From NCBI GenBank assembly GCA_021464525.1, contig JADRCO010000603.1, positions 1 through 29,942 of the forward strand: a stretch of 29,942 nucleotides of DNA, read 5' to 3'. A program made the translations under genes and the position numbers. Below are positions 1 through 10,600 of this stretch, piece by piece. The stretch is from Rhizophagus sp. LPA8_4_AMF. Its lineage: Eukaryota > Glomeromycota > Glomeromycetes > Glomerales > Glomeraceae. The notes under the pieces were generated by a model that saw only the letters and a list, made by a program, of their open reading frames with translations, made no database searches and had not been told where the DNA came from. Each line of letters starts with the position of its first letter. Position 1 is the stretch's first letter.

Positions 1-947
1 TTTTTTTTATTTTTTATTTTTTAAAAAAAAAAAAAAATTAAAAATAAAAAAAAAGTAAAAATAATAAAAAAAAGTAAAAAAAGTAAAAATAATAAAAAAA
101 AATTCGTGAGGCACAAATGAGACACCAAAGGGCTAAAGTTCCCATCCAATAAGCAAACAATGATCAACAATGCATCTATAAAAATAAAAGAAGAGGAATT
201 CCATAGTCCGATTTTGTTATTATTTTTATTATTCATGCTCAAAGCTTAGTGATAAGAGGTTTTTTTTTCACGTGTAATTTCTCTTTATTTTTATTTTTGA
301 AATGTTAGTCTAACGATTTTTTTGAAATAGTGAAAATATATTGCGTTATCGATAATAATGAAAGACATTGTCTATATATAATCAGTAATCACTTCTCTTT
401 GCTTCTCTCGGAATTAAATTTTTTTTTGTCCTAAACAATATATATATATATACGTATATATTTACATATTTACATATATATTTATAATTTTATTAATTAT
501 ATTAAAATTCGTTTGTTCTGATGTAATTTAAAAGTAACATGATTCGTGGGACATTTTGGGTCTTTATTTTTATCTTTTTTTAAAAAAAAAAAAATTATTT
601 TTTTTTTGATTTTTTATCTCATGTTAAAAATGGGATTTCCCGTATTTTATTAATGTTATAGCCAGTGGGCGGCTTAGCATTGGCTTATTGAGCGGGAATT
701 TAATTGAGCTAAGCGTAAAAAATTTAAAGTGTGGCTAGGTGCTTGTTTGGGTAACATGACTATTCTTAAATTAAATGATTTGTTACAAGTTTTTGGTTAC
801 AGTCATATTTTATACGTCATATATAAAAAAAATTTTGTTGACTTCGAGTAATTTGAATTCATATCTTTCTTTCTCCATCCCTTTTGAAATTATTATTATT
901 ATTTTTTTTAATCAAAATTATTTAACGAATTTGAAAAAAAACCAATC
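1..947. other. AT-rich intergenic / upstream region, no supported gene
   Basis: This stretch is dominated by A and T homopolymers (1-110, 580-610), a TA dinucleotide run near 440-480 and short random open frames. The interval at about 660-750 is clearly more GC-rich than its surroundings and may be upstream regulatory sequence of the nuclease gene that starts at 948, but no defined element can be named. The only open frame of note, on the minus strand near 21-242, is a low-complexity Phe/Leu stretch and is not supported as a gene. Confidence 0.6.
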
Positions 948-2530
948 ATGCCTCCAAAACGTGATAAAGATCCAGATTATGAACCATCGTCTGAGGAAGT
1001 AGAAGAAGAACAAGAATTAGAAGAAACTGGAACGGAACCAAAAAAAATATCACCCAAAAAATCAACGAAAACAAAAAAAACAAAAAAAAAGAATGTTGAT
1101 GAATATAACCCTTCCGATTCGGAAGAATCCGAAAGTGATGAATATATTAGTGATACCGCAGAACAATCTTCTTCACAAAAAGGTAAAAAAAAGAAAAAAT
1201 CAACAAAAGAAAAGAATCCTGATGATGATGATGATGATGATGATAAAGAAAAAAGTACACGTAAGTCACTTTTTGAATTTCATTAAAAATCGTTAATATC
1301 TTTAAAATTCAAAATTTAAAAAATTTTATAGTAAAAGATAAGACCAAAAAAGTTGCTCAAATGTTAAAAGATAAGAAAGATGAAATTTTGGATCAAGGAA
1401 AATTATCACCTCCTGTAATTAAATCTCCCAATAAAAAGATTAGTGGTAAAATTACAAATACCGAAGGAGATGTTGGTGAATCATCCGAATATGATGATTT
1501 ATTGGCAAATTTTCCTCTCCCTTCTCATTCAAGACCTCAAGTTTTTAATAAAAATATTTCCATGATCGGTGCTCTTAATATTCAAGCTTTCGGAACTAAA
1601 AAATCTTCTAATAAATTTATTATGAGAATTATTGCTGATATTTTACGACATTATGGTATTATATTATGTCAAGAAATTCGTGCAAATGAAGATATCATTC
1701 AAGATCTCGCTAAGGAAGTATCTACACCAGCTACGCCATATGCTTACGTGGCTAGTCATCCTATTGGACGAAGTTCTTATCAAGAAAGATACGTTTTCTT
1801 GTATCGAAGTAATGAATGGAAAGTTTTGGAGGATTATGTTATCGATGATGATGATAAATTAGGAGATCAGTTTATAAGAGAACCTTATGTTGCCAGATTT
1901 CAACATTTAGAAAGAAAAAATGTTAGAATTACACTTGTTGGTTGCCATACTCGTCCGGATAATGCATTTGAAGAAATTAAAACGTTAGTTAATACAGTTT
2001 ATATGGATGTTAGAAAGAAATTACAACGTGATAATGTACAAGAAAAAAGGCAATTAGATAAAGGGACAGGACCAAAGGAAACAAGCAAATTAATTTCAAT
2101 TTTACAACGTTTCTGTTGTTGTTGTTGTGGAGATTATTCTCATGTCTCTACACGAGATTTTTCCGAAGAATTAGCTCCTTCAGGTGCAGACTCTAATGAG
2201 CCCATTATAATGATGGGTGATCTTAATGCTGCAGGTTCTTATGTAAATAAATCTCAACGTGCAGAACTTGACATTATTTTAAAGAAAAATAATTTAATAT
2301 GGGGAATTCAAGATAATATGGATACAACTGTGGCTGATGGACCTGACACAGCTTATGATCGATTTATTTTTGAAGCTGCTAATGAACGTAGATGGATTGG
2401 TAATACTAAAGTATGGAGATTTGATGATGGTTGGTTAAATGGAAAGACTGATGATGAAACAGTTAAAAAAGTCGCTAAACGTGTTACCGATCATTATCCT
2501 ATTGAATTTGAATTGAAATTGAAATTATAG
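948..2530 (+). CDS. DNase I-like endonuclease with charged N-terminal tail
   Basis: Two exons, 948-1260 and 1332-2530, joined over a 71-bp GT-AG intron, give 503 residues. Residues 1-105 are Lys/Glu/Ser/Asp-rich with lysine clusters at about 38-49 and 78-89 and eight Asp at 92-99; this looks like a nuclear, chromatin-type tail, and no signal peptide is visible. From about residue 182 the protein follows the DNase I fold (endonuclease/exonuclease/phosphatase family): LNIQAFG (N187), QEIR (E219), QERY (E256), a GCH motif (H310), MGDLNA (D401, N403), YDR and TDHYP (D491, H492). These match the metal-binding and catalytic positions of the family, so hydrolysis of DNA is the likely reaction. An insertion at about 337-394, between the histidine strand and MGDLNA, holds five consecutive cysteines. 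The start is the first ATG in frame with the tail. Family is confident; nuclear location is inferred. Confidence 0.88.
1221..1244 (+). repeat. (GAT)8 microsatellite coding poly-Asp
   Basis: Eight perfect GAT units lie inside exon 1 of the nuclease gene and encode eight aspartates. The run is 16 bases before the exon 1 donor site. Length variation between alleles or strains would change only the acidic tail. Confidence 0.95.
2114..2128 (+). repeat. (TGT)5 microsatellite coding poly-Cys
   Basis: Five perfect TGT units encode five consecutive cysteines in the loop inserted in the DNase I-like fold of the 948-2530 gene. It is unusual for a codon repeat to be kept as poly-Cys in an otherwise conserved enzyme. 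Confidence 0.93.
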
Positions 2531-3807
2531 GATTATATGGATTATATGTTGTAAATTTTTTTTTTTGTATAATGTAAATTTTATGTACATAAAGACATCA
2601 AAAAAAATTTATTATTTATTTATTATTTATTTATTTATTCGTATTACATTTAGTTAGTATTATTATCTAATATATATCTATTATTTATATTATTTATATA
2701 TATATATTTTTTTTTTAATGTCAATATTTTTTTATAAAAAATAAATGAAGAACAGAATTACTTATACCAATTAGGACTAATTTTCTCATGAATTAAAAAT
2801 GGTTAGAAAAATCTCTCGAGAATCAAATTTCTTTTTTAGAAAGTTCCCAATACGCGCAATCCATAAATAAAATTCTACCCAAAATTAAACACAGTATGAT
2901 ATCTAACCATTTATATGAAATTACTATTAACAACATCATCATTTAGACATTTACGCCGCTTAGTGAATCTAAAAAAAAAGTTATATCACTTTTTTTTTTT
3001 TATCACATTAAAGTAAACATCGGAGATTAATTGAATAAATTCGGAAATAAGTTTCGCACATCATTATGAAGTCGACCATTGATGGCATAACAATTGCAGG
3101 TTGCTATATTTAGAATATTCAATAAAAAATGTAAAATACAGTTAGGTTAAAAAGGCACAAAATAAATACAAATTAAATAGATAATCAAATGTATTACGCG
3201 ACCATTCATGTATTTTCTTTTTCTCTTTATTATAATTAAAATGTCCAATTAAAATTTCATTCAATTATTAACTCGCCTTATCGAACGTAAACTATCAACT
3301 TAATCAGATAATTTTTTTTAGGTAAGTTCATTCTGTGTCATAATACTGCACCATAGTTATTTTTTTACTTGGCTTTTTTTTAAAAAAAAATTGTATCATT
3401 GTTTATTTTTGTGCTCTTAAAGAAATCATTCATTAAGGTAATTAACAAATAAAAATGAATTCTTAATTCGTTCTTTCGATTAAAAATTAAAAGATTCCTT
3501 CTGTTAGTGAGATTGATAACAAATAATTTTGTGTACAGTATGCTGTGTTTATTTTTCGAAGGTATGAACCTTTTTTTTGACTTGACCAAATTAAAATTTT
3601 GATTTAAAACTCTTTTATTGGTATAGTTTTTATGTTGCATTTCATGATAATATCGGAACGCGCGAAAGAATTGTTATATTTTTTTTGGAAATACCATAGT
3701 GTGTTTTTTGTACTACTACAGTATACATACTACAATACTATAATAAGTTTCCCTTCGTGTGTGGTCAAGACGTTAATTATTAAAGTTCAACAAAACCCTA
3801 TAAAAAA

Positions 3808-3962
3808 TATTATCCGTTATTTCCGCAAAATCTCCTTAAAAATGAGCCTTTCACGGATCCATTAACGGAAAATGTTTCGATGAATTCCGTGATATAAGGT
3901 TATTAATTCCGGAAATATGAGTCTTTTACGGAAAAAAGATGGAATATAAAAAACGGATCGAT
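3808..3962. repeat. Cluster of short direct and inverted tccg/cgga repeats
   Basis: Within about 150 bp the sequence repeats the core atgag-pyrimidine-ctttcacgga / atgagtcttttacgga twice and carries several further ccgt, acgg and tccg words in both orientations. The pattern resembles an eroded repeat element rather than coding DNA. No clear ends or target duplication are seen. Confidence 0.35.
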
Positions 3963-5029
3963 TTTTTTTACAGGGAAGTAATACTGAAGTACTGAAGTAA
4001 TAGATAATGTGCGAAAAGATCTCACACACTTTTTTGCTTTCGAAGACATGTTCTTAAGAAAGGTATCGTAACCGAAAAAGTGAATATCTAAATCACGTGA
4101 TATTTGCATATATCCATATTTCCAAGTCATAGTCAACTTCCTTTTGCGCCATGGCATTGTGGCATTGAGATACAAAGAGATCATGTCATATGTTCGTACC
4201 TAATATTTCTCATAGTCCGCAAGATATCACATTAACATATATATACAAATCTATATAATATAAAATGTAAAATAACCGCTTTATATAATAAAATTTGAGA
4301 AATCTTTTTCAATAAAAATCGGAAAATTACAAATAAAGTATATATAAATCAGACTTCAATACCGATATTCGATATACGATGTATTGTATGTTAAAAGACT
4401 CGATATAACAGATAAAATTTATCTTTCCCACAATCCCATAAATATCGGGTAAAATTTTATTATAACATATTTATATTTATTTAGATTTCATATGATTCCG
4501 ATATATCATATCACAGCGGCCTTACCTTAAAATTAGAAAAATGACAGGTGGCTAAACCACTTTTCGTGAATACTGTAGTTTATGAAGTGAAAAAATCACA
4601 TGATATTATCACGCAATTCGCGGTATATTCACTAAATGTCGATTGTTTAGTTCATAGAACATCTAACTATATCTATCTTATTGAACCTTTAAATTTATCT
4701 CGATTTGTATAAGAAGAAAAAATTTATCCTAGATTCGATCACTTTGACAATGTTATATTTAAATCTCGAATTCTAAATATTTACAGTAGCTAAAAGTACT
4801 GCACCTTAAGTGTAACAAACAATTTAAATTTTCGTGAGAGATTTCCGTTAAAAAAAAAATAAAAAATGAAGTGAAATCACAGCTGATGATTAAGTTCGTC
4901 GTGTATCATTCGATTACAGTGATTCTTATTTTGTATTTAAAGAAAAATCTTTATTGCAATAAAAAAAGTCAACTTTAATATTCGCCTAAAATGATTTCTA
5001 AGATTAGATCTCTGATGGTCAATAATAAA

Positions 5030-5035
5030 TTTATT
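5030..5035 (-). terminator. Poly(A) signal AATAAA for the FAD oxidase gene
   Basis: On the minus strand an AATAAA hexamer lies about 60 bases beyond the stop codon of the FAD oxidase gene (stop at 5098-5100), a normal distance for a cleavage signal. AATAAA is common by chance in such AT-rich DNA, so this is only a candidate. Confidence 0.35.
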
Positions 5036-5097
5036 AAATAATAAATAATCAAATTTCTAAGATTCTATTTCAAAAAAAAAAAACTGGTTTACAAGGT

Positions 5098-7068
5098 TTA
5101 AAATGCAATTAAAATTATAAAAGTTATTAAAATTGGAGTAATATAAATAAGATTGTTTTCATTGATTTTAACACCAGCACTTCGTCTTCCTGGTGGATCT
5201 CCTCCAACGATATATGGACATTTTTCATTAGTTAGAGGGAGTTCTGTTTGCTGATGAGATTGTCCAGAATCAAAAATATTATTTGGATCATATATAGAGT
5301 CAATGTTTTTTAATGTGTCAAGATTTCCACCGAAATAAGATAATCCAGGATTTACTAAATCTTCATCCTCATATCCCTAATTAAAAAAAAGTTAATTAAA
5401 TCATTAAAGAAAAAAAATATAACTTAATAATTTATTAAATATTTACCACATAACTCTTGCCATTTGATAACGGTCTAAGAACTTCTTCCCACGTATTTAC
5501 AAAGTTTAAAGCAGATTCATCAATAGTAGCATTACCAGTAAGTGGAACTTCAAGTAAAAGATGATAAGCTACACCATTTCTATGGGGAAAAGCTGTTAAA
5601 TCAGTGGGTTGAGTTCCCAGTATACCACCATAGGCAGTTAATTCTGCATGAGCTCCAGGTGGCATAGCTTTTGCTCTTTCCACTATAGTTGTAATATTTT
5701 CAACTGATAATTCTTTAGCGAAAAACATTGATTTTGTTTTTACATATTCTCTTTGTTGTTTAGGTGAGGGCCCATATCCTTCTATAACTCCTTCAGTAAC
5801 TAGAGTGACTTCAGCAGTTTGAAGTGCTAGAAGTGATGGATCACCACCATAATTTGGACCAAATGGAGAATTTCCAACATTCAATAGATAAATTTTATCA
5901 CAAGATTTGCCTTCATCAAGGAAATAAGCACGAGACCCTAAATGTGTACATTCATCATGTTTAACAGCTTTAGCATTTGATAATTTAAATAATCCAGTTT
6001 TATCAACTAATTCATGTAAATCTTTTTCTCCCCCCAAAAAATGTCCTTGTATTCTAAATTCATTATTTGTAAAAACAAAAGAAACTGATAAATCCTCTAT
6101 AGAACCAAAAGCCCAATTCCAAAAATTCGTTAAAACTTCTTCAAATCCGTTATAAAAATAATCTATTTTAAATACAGTAAACTTAGGCCATACAGGTATA
6201 AGTTTTAATTTCCATTGAGTAACAATCCCATATTTTCCACCACCTCCACCCCTTAATGCCCAAAATAAATCAGAATGAGATTCAGCATTTGCGATCAATA
6301 AGCTACCATTCGAAGTTACAATTTCCGCTTCTAGTACCCAATCTCCTGTAACACCATATTTACGTGATTGTAATCCAAACCCACCAGAAGCGATTGCTCC
6401 CGATAAACCTACAGTTGGATGTGTAGCAGAAATTATGGTAAATCCTGCCTTATCTAATTCAATATATAAAGGTCCAAGACGAATTCCTCCACCAACAATT
6501 GCTGTTTGAGTCGCAACATCTATAACAAGTGAATCCATATAACTTATATCAATAACTACTGAATTATCCATTGAAGATGATCCAATATTACTAAAATTAT
6601 TGAAATTAAGATAAATAAAACCCACATTATTGTTACCAAAATAAAAAATAAATAAATAAAAAATTAATTGGTTTATTTTACCTGTGACCACCGTTCCTAG
6701 GAACTGGCATTCTTTTGAATGAATTAGCGCATTGAACTAACCATTGAACTTGAGTCGTATTAATTGGATAAGTAACTACTACTGGTCTTCGTTGAAATCT
6801 TTTAAAATCAAATCAATTTTTACTTTAGAATTTGTAAATCCCTTTAAAAAAAATTTTTTTTTCTTAAATTCACGAACCGAATTCGTTCACCAACTTTTGC
6901 ATCTCGCCATCCGGAATAATTTGGATAGATCACACTCACCTCAGTGGCTGCGATACATTGGGGTAATGTTAGGTAGGAACCTGGAACAAACTCCGCAATA
7001 GATGTTTTAACCAAAATTGTTAAATATAAGATTAATGAAATAAACCGAAACCTCTTTTTAAAATTCAT
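5098..7068 (-). CDS. Secreted GPI-anchored-type FAD oxidase (berberine bridge enzyme family)
   Basis: Four exons on the minus strand: 7068-6878, 6798-6682, 6590-5447 and 5376-5098; total 576 residues. Residues 1-25 form a signal peptide ending SIA. C38 and C87 sit where the family has a conserved disulfide. The FAD-binding type 4 domain has RNGGH (H102, the usual histidyl-FAD site), VGGGIRLG, SGGFG and ALRGGGGGKYG. The usual second FAD-linking cysteine in the C-P-x-V-G motif is replaced by H160 (THPTVG), so single covalent attachment is predicted. The C-terminal BBE domain has SYVGYED and YFGGNLDTL followed by YDPNNIF. The last 27 residues are a small-residue patch (S550-G552), a short spacer and a 17-residue hydrophobic tail, which suits a GPI signal. 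Such enzymes oxidise sugars, oligosaccharides or alkaloids with O2; the substrate here is unknown. The first intron uses a weak GTTCGT donor, but the frame and the motif before RFQRRPVVV fit. All introns are 70-91 bp. Confidence 0.87.
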
Positions 7069-7640
7069 AATATTAAATATGGTATGGTATATAGTTTAAT
7101 TGATAAAATTGATTATCTTAACGAGCAAAGGGAAACGGAGAGTGGTCATTTAGGTAAAGCAGGAGTTGCATTTATCCTTTGAATATATATAAAATATATA
7201 TATATATGCAGGTGGGCTAACTAATCGTTGATTTCACATAAACCTAAAATTTTAATGTTGAAATGCTTATTGCTATTTTTGGCTTTATTCTTTTGCATAT
7301 AGAAATTTTACTGGTCATCATGTGTTGTGAATCTAATTATTTACGTAAAAAATTTCAAATGTAGTAATGGTTACCGAATTAAGCGTAAAAACTTACACAT
7401 CGTGAAGATCTGAATCTTATCTGGCGATGTCATGATTTGTTAAAAACCTTTTCTCGATTTTTGATGGTGTGAAAACTTTGGCGCCGATATAAATAGGCGT
7501 GTGAAATTTACAACTATCTATAGAAAATATTAAATATTCTCTTATATTTTAATCAAATCGTGAAGTGACACGCACAAACGTTATAATTGCGAATTTTAAA
7601 ATTTTAAAATTTTATTTCGCTCTTCATTTATCTTTAAAAA
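7069..7640. promoter_or_regulatory. Shared divergent promoter of FAD oxidase (-) and tricalbin (+)
   Basis: These 572 bases separate two genes that start back to back. A TA-rich tract at about 7185-7206 lies roughly 120 bases upstream of the oxidase start. A separate TATAAATA lies at 7488-7495 on the tricalbin side. Between them are no open frames of note. Co-regulation of the pair is possible but not shown. Confidence 0.5.
7488..7495 (+). promoter_or_regulatory. TATA box of the tricalbin gene
   Basis: TATAAATA follows a local GC patch (ggcgccga) and sits 153 bases before the ATG at 7641, which would leave a 5' leader of about 120 bases. It is the best TATA match on that side of the divergent promoter. 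Confidence 0.5.
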
Positions 7641-10600
7641 ATGGATAAAGGAACGGAAAAAGAAAAAGTTATCAATGACGAGATAAACCAGAAGTTTGCA
7701 GACTCGGATACTCCAGTATATAAATTTGAAGCTGAAGCTTCTCCAGAAGAGAAAGCTAAACAAACACTTGAAGATTCCGGGGGTGGCCCCAAGTCTAATA
7801 CTATAGGACCAACTGCTAAAGAGATTACCACAGATACTGACGCAAATCAAACAACTGGAGAAGAAACTGAGTCGACCAAAAAAAGACTTTCAACTCTTTT
7901 GCCCGGAAGTATACCTTCTGTGGTAGAGTCGGTTGAAATTCCTGATTGGGCACGTACAGGTTGGCAACGTGTTACTGGCGCTGGTGAAACAGATAAAGAC
8001 ATTTTTGACGAAGTTTTAGGCGAGAAATTTTTTGGGCAACTATGGTTAAATGCTACAGTAGTATTTGTATCCGTGTTCGTGACGTACATAATTACTTCTC
8101 TTGGTGGAGGCATTGGTTGGGTTATTATTATTAGTGCTTTTGTTGGTAAAAACATTTTATTTTTTTTTTTTTTTTTCAGTTGATATAATACTACTTCATT
8201 ATCGAATTCTTATGATTAATTCATTTTCGATTGGTTCTCAGGAACGTATTTTAAGAATTCTGTCCAACGATTTTATCGTAATGCAAGAGACGAAATTGGT
8301 CGTGAACTTGCAAAGGAAAAACTGGAGCTTTACGAAGAGCCAGCAGAATGGATTAACGAATTTTTACGTCGATTTTGGCTTATTTATGAACCTGTATTAT
8401 CAGCAACAATTGTACAAACAGCTGATGGTATATTGGCTGCTTCAAAACCATCTTTTCTGGATTCAATCCGATTGACAACTTTTACACTAGGTTCAAAACC
8501 TCTCACCATCGAATCTATAAAATCATATCCGAAATCTGATGATGACGTGGTGGTAAGTACTTTTAATCTAAATATGATAATTTAGATGCTTTTATTTTAC
8601 CATATTTAAATTTTAAGGTTATGGATTGGAAAGTTAGTTATATTCCGAATGATACTGTAAATATGACAAAATCGCAAATGATTAGGAAGGTCAATCCTAA
8701 AATTGCTCTCACTATTCGATTGGGAAAGGGAATAGTTGGCGCAGGAATCCCCATATTGTTGGAAGATATATCGTTTTCAGGACTTATAAGAGTCAAATTA
8801 AAGTTGATAAATCTTTTCCCTCACGTTAAAACTGTCGATATTAGTTTCTTGGAAGAACCAAAGTTTGATTATGTTTTAAAACCAATTGGAGGAGAAACAT
8901 TCGGTTTCGACATAGCAAATGTATGAGTTTCAATAATTCTTATGCATTCGTGAATAATACAATAAAAACCTAATCACCTTATATTTTTCGATTAGCTTCC
9001 TGGATTGTCCTCATTTATTCAAGATCAAGTTCATGCTAATCTTCGTCCAATGATGTATGCTCCAAATGTTTACACAATAGATGCGGAACTTCTCGTTGGA
9101 GGCTATCCAATAGGTAACCTTTAATAACATTCTTTGTGCAAATTCTATAAATGATCGTTTTATATTTATAAAATTCTTATTGCAAATAGAAACTGCGATT
9201 GGTGTCCTCAAACTTACCATATTTAGTGCAAGGGGATTAAGAAACGTAGAAAGATTTGGTACATCTGATCCTTATGTTAAAGTAAAAGCCCACGGAAATA
9301 TAGAACTCGCCAGGACAAAAGTTATCGATGATTCATTGAATCCTGCTTGGAACGAGAGTCATTTCTTGATTTTAACGAGTTTGAGTGACTTTTTAATGCT
9401 TGAGATATGGGATTTTAATGGAATGAGTAAGGATAAGCCACTTGGAACTTCAAATTTTGAATTAAAATCTTTATCAGAAAATCCAAAACAAGAAAGCATG
9501 TGAGATCTCTTGAATAATTTTCTTTGTTTTTTTTTCCTTTGTGCCTTGATGTTTATTGAATTTTTTTTCTTTTGAATTAATGATTAGTACAACTGAAGTA
9601 TTATATGAGGGTAAACCTCACGGCGAAATTAAATTCGATGCGGTCTGGTATCCAGTAGCTGAAGCCAAAGAGGGAGAGCCTGCACCTGAATCAAGTACAT
9701 AAATAAATTATTATACATTTGCGAGATGAAATTTTAATTCATAATAATTAATTGTATTTTTTTTTTTTTAAAAAAAAAAAAAACAGACGTTGGAGTTTTA
9801 CGCTTTAATATTCATCAAGTTAAAAATCTTAATCATCGTCATAATGCGTATGCTGAATTGCTTTTGAATGGGAAAGTTGTTTTCAAATCGAAGACACTGA
9901 AAAGAACAAATAATCCTGTTTGGGAGGTTAGTATTTTTAACGGATTTATTTAATTTATTAATAAGATTTTATAAGTAAATTATGTTTCACTAGGATCCAT
10001 TTGAAATGTTCATTACAAATAGAGCTGGTGCCAAGCTAGCTGTCAATGTTCGTGATGAGCGTGACTTGGCCAATGATCCAATTATTGGAAAATGGGAAAG
10101 CACTTTAGAACAATTTTTAGCAAATACGAAACAGAAGATAGACTGGTTCGATTTAAAAAATGGAGCCTCAAGTGGCAGAATAAATTTAACTTGTTTATGG
10201 AAACCTATATTAATTGATGATCTTCCCGGACCCGGCGGATTCGGTAATAAATATATATATATTTTTTTTTATAAAATATCAATTACAAATTTACAAAAAC
10301 GAATATAAAATATAATAATATGAATATAAATTTAATGGTGAATTTAAAATTTTTCTATCCAGTTGAACCGCGTGGATTTGTAAAACTTCACATTAAGGGT
10401 GCTAAAGAATTAAAGAATACTGGGAAATTAGGAGGTAAAATATTCATAATCTGAGAATAACTTAATCATGTTGCTTTATTATATCTACGTTGCGTTGCTA
10501 AATTAGAAAATTATTTTAATTTAAAAATTGTGATCTCAGGTAAATCCGACCCTTATGTGAAAGTTTTTCTGGGCTCTACTGCTCGTGGTCGTTCAGATTT

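Larger units (their letters stand above)
2531..5097. other. Gene-poor intergenic region, degenerate repeats
   Basis: About 2.6 kb lie between the nuclease gene and the 3' end of the minus-strand oxidase gene. The region holds an (ATTT)n tract (2608-2639), TA-rich runs near 2690-2710 and many poly-A/T runs. Near 3808-3962 there is a cluster of tccg/cgga motifs with two similar copies of a sequence of the form atgag[c/t]ctttcacgga (about 3841-3857 and 3917-3931), which may be remains of a transposable element. A tcacgtga palindrome sits at 4093-4100. The longest open frames (3903-4184 and 3380-3640, both minus) show no domain, membrane pattern or splice context that would support a gene. Confidence 0.55.

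Noticed and set aside
21-242. Minus-strand open frame encoding a hydrophobic 73-residue peptide
   Set aside because: The second half is a Phe/Leu run made by poly-A/T repeats; no domain, splice context or stop signal supports a gene, though a gene cut by the window edge cannot be excluded.
2608-2639. (ATTT)n run as a possible origin or matrix attachment site
   Set aside because: Simple AT repeats are common throughout this window and give no specific evidence.
3380-3865. Two short open frames around 3632 on opposite strands
   Set aside because: Both are short, AT-driven and without family character or splice partners.
4093-4100. tcacgtga palindrome, also at 25155, as a regulatory motif
   Set aside because: Two isolated 8-base matches far from gene starts do not show a shared element.
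3903-4184. Minus-strand open frame of 93 codons
   Set aside because: No recognisable motif, no membrane pattern, and it overlaps the degenerate cgga repeat cluster.
7847-8155. Minus-strand open frame opposite tricalbin exon 1
   Set aside because: It is the shadow of a well-supported coding exon in another frame.
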